A DNA stretch of 64,000 nt from Alkalicoccus luteus (GCA_052061695.1 JBPZEY010000004.1), one strand, 5' to 3'; shown: positions 39,424 to 49,390, numbered from the stretch's first letter. Notes: generated from the sequence alone by a model not told the origin. Made by a program: numbers and translations.

Positions 39424-40452
39424 TCATGCCGGTAGCTTCAGTACTTGTCCGACTCGAATAAGGTTAGGATTTGATATACCGTTCAATGACGTGAGCTTCT
39501 GTACGGTTGTGTTGTTTTTGACAGCAATCGCATAAAGCGTGTCGCCTGACTTAACCGTATAGGTGGAGGCTTGCGGAATCGAAGCAGCTGCTTTAATCTG
39601 CAGCACCTGTCCGATTTTTAAGGCGTTCGGGTCACTTAATTTATTCAAAGAGGTCAGTGCCGCAACCGTCGTATTATACTTGCGGGCAATCGCATAGAGC
39701 GTATCACCTGATTTAACCGTATAGGTTGTTCCAGACGTGCCTGCAGGCTTCGTCTCCAGCTTCAACAGCTCTGATACGGTCACAAACTTATATCCTTTCG
39801 CCTTCAGCTGCTTAATGATTTCCGGGAGAGCACCTGGTGTTCCCGATGCTCCTGCACCGGTATGCATCAGGACGATGGACCCTGGCTTCACATTGTTCAC
39901 TACTTTATTGACGATCTGCGTTTTCGAAACACCTTTCCAGTCGACAGTATCAACATCCCAGTGAAGCGTGTGCGGATAGCCTGCTGCTCCGGCAGCCTGC
40001 AGCACTGCGTTATTTACCGCTCCGTACGGGGCTCTGAATATCGGCTTTGTCGATTTCCCTGTAACCTGCTTCGCAAGCGCCTCTGTTTTTTCCAGCTCTC
40101 GTTTCATCTGTGTAGCTGTAAGCTTGGTGAAATCCGGATGGGAGTAGGAGTGGTTGCCAATCTGATGTCCATGATCAGTGATTCGTTTTACCGTTTTAGG
40201 GTGATGGTTCATACCCGTACCTGTTAAAAAGAAAGTGCTCTTCACATTATGATCCTGAAGCGTATTCAGTATGTTGGATAGGTTCGTTCCATCCGCACCG
40301 TCATCAAAGGTCAAAGCCACAACTTTACTCGTCGTGTTTCCTTTTGTGATCCACTTGGAAGCAGCCGCATCAGCAGTTTCTGGAAAAGCTGCAAAGGCAG
40401 TAACGAACAGCAGCACAAAGGACAGCATCAGTTTAACAAGCTTTCTTCCCAT
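39424..40452 (-). CDS. Secreted polysaccharide deacetylase with two LysM domains
   Basis: About 342 residues. Signal peptide: MGRKLVKLMLSFVLLFVTAF, ending near ADAAA. Residues 30-225 form a NodB-type deacetylase: ALTFDDGADGTNL, the metal histidines in GNHSYSHPDF, FRAPYGA and LMHTGAG. Two C-terminal LysM repeats follow (both TYTVKSGDTLYAIA), joined by a short linker, for peptidoglycan binding. It should remove acetyl groups from wall glycan or chitin-like sugars. ATG 40452 is chosen for the AGAGGTGA site. Confidence 0.93.
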   Translation of the reverse strand: MGRKLVKLMLSFVLLFVTAFAAFPETADAAASKWITKGNTTSKVVALTFDDGADGTNLSNILNTLQDHNVKSTFFLTGTGMNHHPKTVKRITDHGHQIGNHSYSHPDFTKLTATQMKRELEKTEALAKQVTGKSTKPIFRAPYGAVNNAVLQAAGAAGYPHTLHWDVDTVDWKGVSKTQIVNKVVNNVKPGSIVLMHTGAGASGTPGALPEIIKQLKAKGYKFVTVSELLKLETKPAGTSGTTYTVKSGDTLYAIARKYNTTVAALTSLNKLSDPNALKIGQVLQIKAAASIPQASTYTVKSGDTLYAIAVKNNTTVQKLTSLNGISNPNLIRVGQVLKLPA

Positions 40453-40627
40453 CTTATTCACCTCTTTCATTCAGCCATGCCAAAAATACCGGCATATGTA
40501 TGAAAAAAGCGTCTGCATCAGCATATATACACCTTTAGTATACTCCTGTTACTGCTTAAATGGTCGCCGTTTTCTGTGTAGTATTTTCTAACATTTCGGC
40601 AAAATACAGTATTTTTTTGACGAAAAA

Positions 40628-40667
40628 GAACAGCCTGCTTCTTATCAATATAAGAGGCAGGCTGTTC
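40628..40667 (-). terminator. Terminator of the xylAB operon
   Basis: On the minus strand GAACAGCCTGC and GCAGGCTGTTC close a long stem with an inner CTTAT/ATAAG pair, followed by TTTTTCG. Confidence 0.85.
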
Positions 40668-40681
40668 ATGATGACATACTG

Positions 40682-42205
40682 TTAAGATGTTGTTTCAGCT
40701 CCCTGTCTGCTTCCTGCCTGCCGGAACGGTTTTAACGCTCTCGACAGTTCTTCAGTGGCACGGTATACCTTCTGATAGATCGGAAACAGACCGGCGTAAA
40801 CAGCTGCCGCCTCAGGGTCTGGTTCGCAGCGGTCTGCTGATTTCGTGAACCGGTCTGATAACTCTTTGTAGCTGTCTGTCCAGCCAAGGCCGTAAGCCGC
40901 AATCATCGCCGCTCCGAGTCCCGGTCCCTGCTCGCTTTCCAGCCTCTCTGTCGCTGCACCAAAAATATCGGCCTGCATCTGCAGCCACAGCCGGCTTTTC
41001 GCTCCTCCTCCCGAAGCGATAATCGTGTGAACCTGCTTCCCCTGCTCACGGAAAAGCTGAAGCGATTCATTCAGGGAAAAGGTAATGCCTTCTAAAACAG
41101 CCCGCGTCATATCTCCGAGCGTATGCGAGGTGTGCAGGCCGATGAAGCTTCCGCGAATGTCTGCATCCGGATGCGGGGTCCGCTCTCCGGATATATACGG
41201 AGTAAACAGCAGTCCCCGGGATCCCGCGGGCGATGCTTCTGCAAGCGCAAGCAGCTCTTCAAATGAACGATCAGGGGCCAGCTGCTCTTTAAACCAGCTG
41301 AGGCTGTGACCCGCAGCGAGCGTTACGCCCATCGTGTAGTAGGCGTTTGGCACCGCATGGTTAAAGTAATGAACGGATCCGCTAAAATCCTTGCTGCCGT
41401 CTTCTTCAAAGGCAAGCATGACACCGGAAGTACCCGTGCTGCTCAGCACACTTCCTTCCTGTAAAATGCCCGTTCCGAGTGCCCCGCACGCATTGTCTGC
41501 CCCGCCGGCAAACAGCGGAACGCTGCCAAGACCCGTCTGCTCCTGCATCTCAGGGAGCAGGGTTCCGGCTTCGGCATGACTTTCTAATAGCGGCGGGAAA
41601 AGCGACGTATCGAGCTGGAACGCATCTGCTACTGTGCGGCTCCATTCCCGGTCTGCTACATCCAGCAGAAGCGTGCCGGCTGCGTCCGAGTAATCCATTC
41701 CTAGTTCACCGGTGAGCCTGAAGCGTACATAGTCCTTCGGAAGAAGAAAGGCTGCTGCTTGTTTAAACAAATCAGGCTCGTATTCCTGGACCCAAAGCAG
41801 CTTCGGCAGCGTAAACCCTTCCAGCGCAGGATTCTTCGTAATGCGGTGCAGTGTATCAATCGTCAGCTCTGTTTCAATTTTTCGGCACTGCTCTGACGTC
41901 CGCGTATCGTTCCATAGTATCGCACGGCGCAGCGGAGCACCCGCTTCATCGATCAGAACGAGACCGTGCATCTGACCGGAAAAGCTGATCCCTTTCACCT
42001 GTTCCGGGTCGACATCCCGCACTGCTTCTGCGACCGCCTCAATCGTTTTTTCCACCCAGTCTTCGGGCTCCTGTTCACTCCAACCCGGCTCGTCATGGTA
42101 CAGCGGATAACCTCTTGAAGCTTCTGACGCAACTGTTCCCTGTTCATCTACGAGCAGCACCTTAACAGCACTCGTTCCTAAATCAACACCAAGTACGTAA
42201 GCCAT
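40682..42205 (-). CDS. xylB: Xylulokinase
   Basis: About 507 residues of the FGGY sugar-kinase family. N-terminal LGVDLGTSAVKVLLVDEQG gives the phosphate loop, SFSGQMHGLVLID the xylulose-specific MHG motif, and GGGAKSRLWLQMQADIFG the second ATP region. It phosphorylates D-xylulose to feed the pentose phosphate pathway. ATG 42205 is chosen because the fold begins there after AGAGGAG. It follows xylA in the same operon, with a terminator-like hairpin between. Confidence 0.95.
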   Translation of the reverse strand: MAYVLGVDLGTSAVKVLLVDEQGTVASEASRGYPLYHDEPGWSEQEPEDWVEKTIEAVAEAVRDVDPEQVKGISFSGQMHGLVLIDEAGAPLRRAILWNDTRTSEQCRKIETELTIDTLHRITKNPALEGFTLPKLLWVQEYEPDLFKQAAAFLLPKDYVRFRLTGELGMDYSDAAGTLLLDVADREWSRTVADAFQLDTSLFPPLLESHAEAGTLLPEMQEQTGLGSVPLFAGGADNACGALGTGILQEGSVLSSTGTSGVMLAFEEDGSKDFSGSVHYFNHAVPNAYYTMGVTLAAGHSLSWFKEQLAPDRSFEELLALAEASPAGSRGLLFTPYISGERTPHPDADIRGSFIGLHTSHTLGDMTRAVLEGITFSLNESLQLFREQGKQVHTIIASGGGAKSRLWLQMQADIFGAATERLESEQGPGLGAAMIAAYGLGWTDSYKELSDRFTKSADRCEPDPEAAAVYAGLFPIYQKVYRATEELSRALKPFRQAGSRQGAETTS

Positions 42206-42263
42206 ATACGATCTCCTCTCTTGTGTACTATTTCCGTTTCTGCCGTTTCCTCCTGTTAAAAAA

Positions 42264-42293
42264 GGCCGCCTCAGAAGGGGGACTGAGACGGCC
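42264..42293 (-). terminator. Partial terminator between xylA and xylB
   Basis: On the minus strand GGCCGTCTCAG pairs with CTGAGGCGGCC, with one wobble pair, followed by TTTTTT. Standing inside the operon, it should lower xylB expression relative to xylA or depend on regulation. Confidence 0.82.
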
Positions 42294-42306
42294 CGTATCA
42301 ACCCGA

Positions 42307-43644
42307 TTAAAGGGAATTGACAGAAAGAATGTATTGATTGATCCCTGCTTTGATCCGCTCCAGATGGCCGGAGGCGTGGTCAATCTGCTTTTGATCAAGG
42401 GCATATGCTTCCAGCTCCGCGAACGACGTAGTACCTTCGCGAATCTTTTTCCCGATGCCATCGTTAAACGTTTCATAGCGCTTTTCCACAATCGATTCAA
42501 AGAAACGGTCATCGATCATTTTCTGCGCCACTTTCAGGCCGACTGCAAAGCTGTCCATGCCTGCAATATGAGAATAGAAGAGATCCTCCGGCTTAAAGGA
42601 GCCTCGGCGGATCTTGGCATCGAAGTTCAGGCCGCCACGTCCAAGCCCGTCGTTTTTCAAAATTTCATACATCGCAAGGACCGCGGAATAAAGATCTGTT
42701 GGAAATTCATCCGTATCCCATCCGAGCAGCGGATCACCCTGGTTCGCGTCAACGGAACCGAGCATTCCGCTGATGCGTGCAGTGCGAAGCTCATGCTCGA
42801 ACGTGTGGCCGGCAAGCGTTGCATGGTTTGCTTCAATATTAAACTTGAAGTGATCCTGCAGACCGTACTGGTAAAGAAAAGAGGTCGCCGTTGCTACATC
42901 AAAGTCATACTGATGCGTGGTCGGCTCTTTCGGCTTCGGTTCAATCAGAAACTGCGGATCAAAACCGATTTCCTTCGCATAGTCGATAGCCATATGATAA
43001 AACGATGCAAGGTTATCAAGCTCCAGCTTCATGTCTGTATTTAGAAGTGATTCGTAGCCTTCACGGCCACCCCAGAACACGTAGTTTTCAGCTCCGAGCT
43101 CTTTACCAGTTTCAAGTCCTTTCTTCACTTTTGCAGCCGCATGCGCGTAAACATCCGCGTTGCTTGACGTCCCTGCACCGGAAACGAAGCGAGGGTGTGT
43201 GAACATGTTCGCTGTGTTCCAGAGCAGCTTCGTCTCTGACGTTTTCATATACTCTTTGATCATTGCCACGATCGTATCTAGATTTTGATTTGTTTCGCGG
43301 AGCGTATCTCCTTCCGGCGCGATATCAATATCATGGAAGCAGAAAAAAGGCGCTTTGATTTTGTCGATAAATTCGAACGCTGCTTCAACGCGAGCTTTTG
43401 CCAAATCCATTCCGCTGTAGTGATCCCATGGACGCTGAGCGGTGCCTGCTCCAAATGGGTCAGATGCATCCTGCGTCAACGTATGCCAATAAGCGACTGA
43501 AAAGCGAAGCTGCTCCTCCATCGTCTTGCCGCCAACCTTCTCTTGCGGATTATAATACTTAAATGCATACGGATTTGCTGATTGCGGACCTTCGTAAGCG
43601 ATTTCAGGAATATTCGAAAAGTACGTCGTTCTTGTTTCTGCCAT
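42307..43644 (-). CDS. xylA: Xylose isomerase
   Basis: About 445 residues, a group II xylose isomerase. FCFHDIDIAPEGDTL holds the catalytic His, VFWGGREGYESLLNTD the metal glutamate strand, IEPKPKEPTTHQYDFD the metal Glu, and DANQGDPLLGWDTDEFPTD the remaining metal ligands. It converts D-xylose to D-xylulose. ATG 43644 lies 8 bp after AGGAGG. The operon is controlled by XylR through the operator at 43704. Confidence 0.97.
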   Translation of the reverse strand: MAETRTTYFSNIPEIAYEGPQSANPYAFKYYNPQEKVGGKTMEEQLRFSVAYWHTLTQDASDPFGAGTAQRPWDHYSGMDLAKARVEAAFEFIDKIKAPFFCFHDIDIAPEGDTLRETNQNLDTIVAMIKEYMKTSETKLLWNTANMFTHPRFVSGAGTSSNADVYAHAAAKVKKGLETGKELGAENYVFWGGREGYESLLNTDMKLELDNLASFYHMAIDYAKEIGFDPQFLIEPKPKEPTTHQYDFDVATATSFLYQYGLQDHFKFNIEANHATLAGHTFEHELRTARISGMLGSVDANQGDPLLGWDTDEFPTDLYSAVLAMYEILKNDGLGRGGLNFDAKIRRGSFKPEDLFYSHIAGMDSFAVGLKVAQKMIDDRFFESIVEKRYETFNDGIGKKIREGTTSFAELEAYALDQKQIDHASGHLERIKAGINQYILSVNSL

Positions 43645-43686
43645 GATCATGACCTCCTAAGTTATAGATAACTTCTTGATATTTGT

Positions 43687-43728
43687 ATTGTAGCAGGGTA
43701 AACTTAGTTTGTCCATTGAATTAACTAA
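43687..43728 (-). promoter_or_regulatory. xylA promoter with XylR operator
   Basis: On the minus strand TGGACA (43710-43715) and TACAAT (43687-43692) are 17 bp apart. The -35 lies within a 25-bp inverted repeat at 43704-43728 that starts TTAGTTTG and ends TTAACTAA. B. subtilis xyl operators have the same outer bases and the same 25-bp length. The adjacent xylR encodes the likely repressor. Confidence 0.85.
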
Positions 43729-43918
43729 TAAAAAAAGAGAACTTTTTTTAGGTTCTTCTTTCGTTCTTGCTAGGTAACAGCCGGCAAGGTGCGGTAGAAT
43801 GGTAATAAGAGCAATGCAAAGCCGACAATTTGCTATAACTAAACTATGTTAACCGGTTCATCAATTGATTAAATCGAAGAACCCGTGCACTTCATTAAAC
43901 AATGTAGGAGGAATCGAT

Positions 43919-45091
43919 ATGGCTGCCTATCAGCAAACGGTTAAACTGGCGAACAAATCTATCATCTTAAATACGATCCGGGAGCAGGAACCTATTTCAC
44001 GTGCAGCCCTCGCCCAGACACTCGGCCTTACAAAAGCTACTGTTTCTTCATTAGTAGAAGAATTGATCAATGAACAATACTGTTACCAAACGGGTCTTGG
44101 CAAATCAAGCGGCGGCAGACGTCCGCTCATGCTGCAGTTTAACGAAAAGGCCGGCTATTCTCTCAGCTGTGACATCGGTGTCAATTACATTTTGACCGTG
44201 CTGACCGATCTCCGCGGCTCTGTCATTCATGAAATCTCGCGTTCCTTCGATACAAATGATTTCACTCGTACCGTGATGGAAATAAAAGTTATGCTGGATG
44301 AATGTCTCGCTAAAGCTGAAGATACTGCGTTCGGACTTGTCGGGATCGGCTTTGGTGTACCCGGCCTCGTCGATAAAAACGGGACTATTCTGACGACACC
44401 CAATTTGGACTGGACGCAGTCCAATGTAAAGGAAATCTTTGAGGATCAGTACGGCGTTCCTGTCGTCGTCACAAATGAAGCAAACGCAGGCGCATACGGT
44501 GAAAAGACGTTCGGAAGCGCCAGGCACACAAGCTCCTTCGTCTATGTAAGCGCCGGAATCGGAATCGGCGCCGGCATTGTGCTCGATGATCGTCTTATGA
44601 TGGGAGCCGGTGGATTAAGCGGTGAGATCGGTCATACGACGATTAAGGATGAAGGGCGTTCCTGCCGCTGCGGCAGCAAGGGCTGCTGGGAAATGTATGC
44701 CTCTGAAATGGCGCTGCTCCGTTCTTTCCCTGAAAACGGACACGATCTTGAAAACCTGCTGAGCAAGGCTGAAACAGATGCAGCTGTCCGCAATGCCTTT
44801 GAAGAAATTGGCTACTATTTGGGTGTCGGACTGACAAATATCATTCATACGTTTAATCCCGAAAAAATCGTGATCGGCAACCGCCTCGCTAAAGCTGAAC
44901 GGTTTATTGCGGAAGCGATGTATAAGTCCGTGAAGGAACGGACGCTTCCACAGCTGTATAACCAGACAGATATCAGCTTCAGCCGTTCCTATTACTACGC
45001 TGCTCCTTACGGCCTGACTGCCTTTAACATTGAAACATTTTTGCAAAAGCAGTTTCTCCCTCCTGCAGCAACAGGCTCTACTCCATCATAG
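43919..45091 (+). CDS. xylR: Xylose repressor XylR (ROK family)
   Basis: About 390 residues. The N-terminal winged HTH reads REQEPISRAALAQTLGLTKA with TVSSLVEELI as recognition helix. The ROK domain has GIGFGVPGLVDKNG, GAGIVLDDRLMMGAGGLSGE, GHTTI and the zinc cluster CRCGSKGCWEMYAS. Binding of xylose releases it from the xylA operator. The start is ATG 43919, after TAGGAGGAATCG; a longer upstream reading has no site. It is divergent from xylA. Confidence 0.95.
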   Translation: MAAYQQTVKLANKSIILNTIREQEPISRAALAQTLGLTKATVSSLVEELINEQYCYQTGLGKSSGGRRPLMLQFNEKAGYSLSCDIGVNYILTVLTDLRGSVIHEISRSFDTNDFTRTVMEIKVMLDECLAKAEDTAFGLVGIGFGVPGLVDKNGTILTTPNLDWTQSNVKEIFEDQYGVPVVVTNEANAGAYGEKTFGSARHTSSFVYVSAGIGIGAGIVLDDRLMMGAGGLSGEIGHTTIKDEGRSCRCGSKGCWEMYASEMALLRSFPENGHDLENLLSKAETDAAVRNAFEEIGYYLGVGLTNIIHTFNPEKIVIGNRLAKAERFIAEAMYKSVKERTLPQLYNQTDISFSRSYYYAAPYGLTAFNIETFLQKQFLPPAATGSTPS

Positions 45092-45101
45092 TTCATACAA
45101 G

Positions 45102-45135
45102 CGCCCCGGTGTCGTAAAGCCGGAGGCGTTTTTTA
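45102..45135 (+). terminator. Terminator of xylR
   Basis: CGCC and GGCG close a hairpin with an inner CGG/CCG stem, followed by TTTTTT. Confidence 0.78.
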
Positions 45136-45211
45136 GTATAAGCTTTTCTTTTTGTCCTTCAGCGCTTTAAGCTGCCTTCCAGATTCAGAACAAGGGAACA
45201 CATGAAAGGAA

Positions 45212-45225
45212 CTAAAGCGCTTTCT
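45212..45225. promoter_or_regulatory. Candidate CcpA (cre) site upstream of the two-component system
   Basis: The sequence CTAAAGCGCTTTCT has the AAAGCGCTTT core of cre sites. It lies about 130 bp before the sensor kinase start. The outer bases fit less well than those of the site at 47929. Confidence 0.55.
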
Positions 45226-45357
45226 TGTTTTCTCATGCTAAAACAACTATCATAAGTTTAATGAAAAAACTATTACTGATTATATCTGCTGTTCGTCTCC
45301 AGCCTGATTTCCGATACAATGAAAGAAGACTTGATTGAGACAGGAGGAGGCTTTCCG

Positions 45358-47130
45358 GTGCGATTCTCGTTTTTAAAGCCGGCTAACACGATGCGGAATC
45401 AAATATTAGCTGTTTTTGCTGCCGTGATGGTTATCGTGCTCGGTGCAGTCGGCCTGCTCGCCTATAACCTGGTGACCGAAATCATTAAAGAAAATGCGGA
45501 AGGCCAGATCGAGCAGACGGCTGTGCAGGCACTCGGACGCATCGATACGCAGTATGAAACGATCGATTTGATTACGAGTCAAATCGCAACTGATCCCGCT
45601 GTCCAGCAGCTTCTGCAGCAGGAAACTGCCGGGATGCAGGCTAACTTTGCGGAACGCCAGTCGATGAATGAAATCATCAACAGCTACCAGGCCTATACGA
45701 CTGGCCTGCAGTCATTCGAACTGTATTTTATCGATGAGCGCCGGCTGTTTCCGTTAAATGAACTTCCCCTTTCCATCCGTGTATCCCCGGAATGGATTGA
45801 CGCTGCTGAAGAAGCACGCGGCCGGCTCCTCTGGGCCGGTGAAGATCCGCTTGATGCTCAGGCTTTTCTTGCGATTAAGCAAATCAATATGCCGGAGGAG
45901 GATTTCCAGCGCGGCGGCTACCTGATCACCGTCGTTCAGGACACGTACTTTAATCTTGCCGGTGCGGCTGAGCAGCTTGATATCCAGGAAGAGTATGCGC
46001 TGCTTCTAGATCAGAACGGACAGGAAATTGCAGGAAACATGCCGGAAGAACTGCGAGATGACAGCTTGAACGGAAGCGAAACCGTCCTCTATAACGATGA
46101 GGAGTTTGTCCGGGCTGAGGCGATTTCCGACAACACGGGCTGGACGCTCGTGATTTTGAGTCCCGTTTCCCTCCTGCTGGAAGGCCTGCCCGGTATCGGC
46201 ACGGCGATCATAATCGCCGGCGGAACCGGCCTGATCCTGTTTATTCCTGCTTCCTGGATCGTTTCAAGCTATTTGTCGAGACCGATTCGGCAGCTGACTC
46301 ATGCGATGCGCTTTGGGACGCTTGGTGCTCTGCGTAAAAGCCGGCGGATTTCCTCTACTGTCGAAATGAATGAACTAAATGACACGTACAACGAAATGGT
46401 AGAAACAACCAATCACCTTATTAAAGCCGTCTATGAGAAGGAACTGCTGAAAACAAAGGCAGAGCTTCGAGCACTTCAGGCGCAGATTAACCCTCATTTC
46501 CTGTTTAATACGCTGGAAGCGATTCACTGGACCCTTGATGAGCGGGATGAAGAAATGGCAGAAGTGATCATTTCGTTATCCGACCTGTTCCGCTATACCA
46601 TTTCGGAAACAGATGATGATCTCGTGACACTCGAAGAAGAGCTTCAGCACGCAGAGCGGTACCTGCAGATTATGCAGCTCCGCTTTGAGGACCGTCTCAG
46701 CTGGCGTGTGGAGATCGATCCCCTTTACCGGGAACAGCGTATTCCAAAGCTGCTGATTCAGCCGCTGATCGAAAACGCGCTGCTGCACGGCATCGAAACG
46801 TGCCGCGGCGGCGGCACCGTAACCGTTACAGCCAGTCAGGCAAAAGTAGAAGGCTATCTTGAAATCAGCGTAGCTGATGACGGCTGCGGCATGAGCAAAG
46901 AGGTACTGGAGCGCGTGCGGGCTTCTCTCGATAACCGGGAGAAGGTGGATACAAAAGGTACGGGCCTGGCGCTGCGCAACGTCTGGCAGCGGCTGGAATT
47001 CGTTTATCCGGACGATGATCCGCAGCTATTGATTGACAGCATCGAGCATACAGGAACGACGATCACGCTCTTAATTCCGATTAAAGGAGGTCTTCCTCAT
47101 GCGCACGAAACAAGTACTGATCGTAGATGA
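45358..47130 (+). CDS. Sensor histidine kinase, YesM/LytS type
   Basis: About 590 residues. One membrane helix (residues 15-35), an extracellular sensor of about 240 residues, a second helix (ILIAGGTG region around 285), then HAMP and the His_kinase domain with the phospho-histidine in LQAQINPHFLFNTLEAIHWT. The ATPase has LIQPLIENALLHGIE and DDGCGM. It should detect extracellular xylo-oligosaccharides, perhaps through the binding lipoprotein. The start is GTG 45358, after AGGAGGAGG; the earlier ATG 45319 lacks a site. The 3' end overlaps the response-regulator gene by 32 bp. Confidence 0.92.
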   Translation: MRFSFLKPANTMRNQILAVFAAVMVIVLGAVGLLAYNLVTEIIKENAEGQIEQTAVQALGRIDTQYETIDLITSQIATDPAVQQLLQQETAGMQANFAERQSMNEIINSYQAYTTGLQSFELYFIDERRLFPLNELPLSIRVSPEWIDAAEEARGRLLWAGEDPLDAQAFLAIKQINMPEEDFQRGGYLITVVQDTYFNLAGAAEQLDIQEEYALLLDQNGQEIAGNMPEELRDDSLNGSETVLYNDEEFVRAEAISDNTGWTLVILSPVSLLLEGLPGIGTAIIIAGGTGLILFIPASWIVSSYLSRPIRQLTHAMRFGTLGALRKSRRISSTVEMNELNDTYNEMVETTNHLIKAVYEKELLKTKAELRALQAQINPHFLFNTLEAIHWTLDERDEEMAEVIISLSDLFRYTISETDDDLVTLEEELQHAERYLQIMQLRFEDRLSWRVEIDPLYREQRIPKLLIQPLIENALLHGIETCRGGGTVTVTASQAKVEGYLEISVADDGCGMSKEVLERVRASLDNREKVDTKGTGLALRNVWQRLEFVYPDDDPQLLIDSIEHTGTTITLLIPIKGGLPHAHETSTDRR

Positions 47131-47878
47131 TGAGCCCCGCTCCCGCAACGGTCTGAAGCGGAGATTGGAAACATGGGAGCATGATCTGCTTCATGTCTAT
47201 ACCGCTTCCGACGGACCTGAGGCGCTGCACTTGCTTCAGGAACATGACATTGACGTGCTGATCACCGATATACGTATGCCGGAAATGACGGGGCTTGAGC
47301 TGATTGCGGAAACGAAATCCTTTCAGCGTCGACCGGTGTTCATTGTGATTTCCGCTTACTCGGAGTTTTCCTATGCACAGGAGGCCCTTCACATGGGCGT
47401 CGTTAACTATCTGCTGAAACCGGTGAAAAAGGAGGCATTTCTTCAGGCGGTGCAGGAGGCACTTGAAACCAGGTCCCGCCTGGATCAGATCGAGCGGGTC
47501 GACCGGGCGTTCCAGGAGCCGGATGTGGTCCCGGCTGATCAGCTGCCGGAGCCCCTTCAAGAAGCTGCCGTTTACATTGACAGCCGTCTCAGCGAGAAAT
47601 TCAGCTTAAAAGAGGTAGCTCAGCAGGTGCACTTAAATCCTAGCTATCTCAGCGTCTTGTTCAAGGAGCACATGACGATGACCTTCAGCGAATACGTCAC
47701 GAAAAAACGTCTCCAGCTCGCAAAACGGCTGCTTCTTACTACCCCTATGCCGATCGCCGACATTGCCGAGCAGACAGGATACCAGACGTCTAAGTATTTT
47801 ATCCGCATTTTCCGTGAACACGAAGGCGTGACGCCCAGCCGCTACAGGCGTGAGAGCAGCACAGATGTCGAAAAATGA
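47099..47878 (+). CDS. Response regulator with AraC-type HTH (YesN type)
   Basis: 259 residues. The receiver domain (1-120) has the acidic pair VDDEPRS, the phospho-acceptor in LITDIRMPEMTG near residue 55, and the Lys of YLLKPVKK. The C-terminal AraC/XylS domain (about 155-255) has two HTH units: SLKEVAQQVHLNPSYLSVLF and IADIAEQTGYQTSKYFIRIF. The usual long linker of YesN proteins is short here. It probably activates the ABC importer promoter just downstream. Confidence 0.93.
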   Translation: MRTKQVLIVDDEPRSRNGLKRRLETWEHDLLHVYTASDGPEALHLLQEHDIDVLITDIRMPEMTGLELIAETKSFQRRPVFIVISAYSEFSYAQEALHMGVVNYLLKPVKKEAFLQAVQEALETRSRLDQIERVDRAFQEPDVVPADQLPEPLQEAAVYIDSRLSEKFSLKEVAQQVHLNPSYLSVLFKEHMTMTFSEYVTKKRLQLAKRLLLTTPMPIADIAEQTGYQTSKYFIRIFREHEGVTPSRYRRESSTDVEK

Positions 47879-47926
47879 TAGTTCAATCATATAAATAAAG
47901 TGGTACTTTACCTAATCACCGTTACC

Positions 47927-47955
47927 TTATAAAGCGCTTTCATCCTTGCTATACT
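47927..47955 (+). promoter_or_regulatory. Promoter of the importer operon with cre site
   Basis: TTATAA (47927-47932) and TATACT (47950-47955) are 17 bp apart; the weak -35 suits activation by the AraC-type regulator. A cre-like sequence, ATAAAGCGCTTTCA (47929-47942), overlaps the spacer, so CcpA should repress it when better sugars are present. Confidence 0.8.
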
Positions 47956-47988
47956 TGGCTTACACCAAATCGCTGAGGGGGAAATAAA

Positions 47989-49341
47989 TTGAAAAAGAAA
48001 TCATTTTTGTCACTGATGGCCCTTTCCACTGCTGGACTGATTGCACTGAGCGCATGTGGAGCCGATGACTCGGAAGACGCAGCAAGCGCTGACGAGAACA
48101 ACAACAGCGGCGACACGAACGAAGCTGCTGAGCAGGAAGAAGTCACGCTCGACTTTATGCATCTGTGGCCGCAGGGAAGCTCCCCTGACCACTACCGGAT
48201 CGTAACAGAAATCATTGAAGAGTTTGAAGAAATGCATCCGCACGTCACGGTTGAAATGGAAGTACTGGAAAATGAGCAGTATAAGAACAAGCTGCAAGTT
48301 GTTTCTTCTTCCAATCAGCTCCCTGATGTTGGAATGACTTGGCCGGCAGGCTTCCTTGAGCCCTACGTCAACGGTGACTTGTTTGCTCCGCTTGATGATG
48401 TGCTTGAAGAAGACAACATGCGTGACGACTTCGTAGCCGGAACGATCGAAGCATACTCCGTGGATGATGAAGCTTACGCGCTCCCGCTCGAATTGAACAT
48501 AGCGCCTGTCTTCTACAACCAGGCAATCTTTGATGAGTACGGGGTGGAAGTACCGGAAACATATGATGACTTAATTGAAGTGATTGATACATTGTCAGAA
48601 GGCGGCATGACGCCGATCGCCCTCGGAAACCGCGATCGCTGGACAGGCTCCCTCTGGTACATGTACCTTGCTGACCGCATCGGCGGATCAGAAGCACTGA
48701 ACTCAGCTATTGACCGCAGCGGAAGCTTCACCGATGAGCGCCTTGTAGAAGCAGCTGACCGAATTCAGGAAATGGTGGACCATGATGCCTTCATCTCCGG
48801 ATTTAATGGGCTTTCTGACCAGGAAGCAAAAGCAGAGTTCATGAATGGCAACGCAGCGATGTACCTGATCGGTTCATGGGATCTGCCTAACTACACGACA
48901 AATGAAGAAGTACCGCAGGAATTCCGTGACAGCATCGACTTCTTTAAGTTCCCTGAAGTTGACGGCGGCGACGGCGATATTAACAGCTGGGTCGGCGGAC
49001 CTGGGGTCGGACTTTTCGTAGCGGAGAACTCCGACGTGAAAGACGAAGCCAAAGCATTCGTCAAGCACTTCACAGAAGAATGGGGCAAGCAGTCTGTGGA
49101 AGATGCAGGCGTGATTCCGGGCACACAGGTAAACACAGACGAAGTAGATCTTCCAGACCTGTTCATTGATGTGCTGGATGAGCTGAACAACGCGTCAGAT
49201 ATTACGCTCTTTGCAGATGTTCAGATGAGCTCAGGCGTAGCAGAAACACATCTGAATATGATTCAGTCCCTCTTCGGAGAGGATGTAACACCGGAAGAAT
49301 TTGCAGAGACGCATGAGGAAGCGCTCCAGGAAGACGAATAA
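47989..49341 (+). CDS. Sugar-binding lipoprotein of the ABC importer
   Basis: A 450-residue solute-binding protein of family 1. The lipobox is LIALSACGA, Cys near residue 22, followed by an acidic linker rich in D, E and N. The domain shows LDFMHLWPQG, LPDVGMTWPAGFLEPY, GRDRW-like NRDRWTGSLWYMYLADRIGG and AMYLIGSWDLPNY. It should bind xylo-oligosaccharides, judged by the xyl neighbours. The start is TTG 47989, after GAGGGGG. Confidence 0.9.
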   Translation: MKKKSFLSLMALSTAGLIALSACGADDSEDAASADENNNSGDTNEAAEQEEVTLDFMHLWPQGSSPDHYRIVTEIIEEFEEMHPHVTVEMEVLENEQYKNKLQVVSSSNQLPDVGMTWPAGFLEPYVNGDLFAPLDDVLEEDNMRDDFVAGTIEAYSVDDEAYALPLELNIAPVFYNQAIFDEYGVEVPETYDDLIEVIDTLSEGGMTPIALGNRDRWTGSLWYMYLADRIGGSEALNSAIDRSGSFTDERLVEAADRIQEMVDHDAFISGFNGLSDQEAKAEFMNGNAAMYLIGSWDLPNYTTNEEVPQEFRDSIDFFKFPEVDGGDGDINSWVGGPGVGLFVAENSDVKDEAKAFVKHFTEEWGKQSVEDAGVIPGTQVNTDEVDLPDLFIDVLDELNNASDITLFADVQMSSGVAETHLNMIQSLFGEDVTPEEFAETHEEALQEDE

Positions 49342-49353
49342 ACACGCACGTCC

Positions 49354-49390
49354 GCCCCGTAAGTTCCTCCGTGAATTTACGGGGCATTTT
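49354..49390 (+). terminator. Intra-operon terminator after the binding protein
   Basis: GCCCCGTAA and TTTACGGGGC form a stem followed by ATTTTT. Placed between the binding-protein and permease genes, it would give more binding protein than permease. Confidence 0.85.
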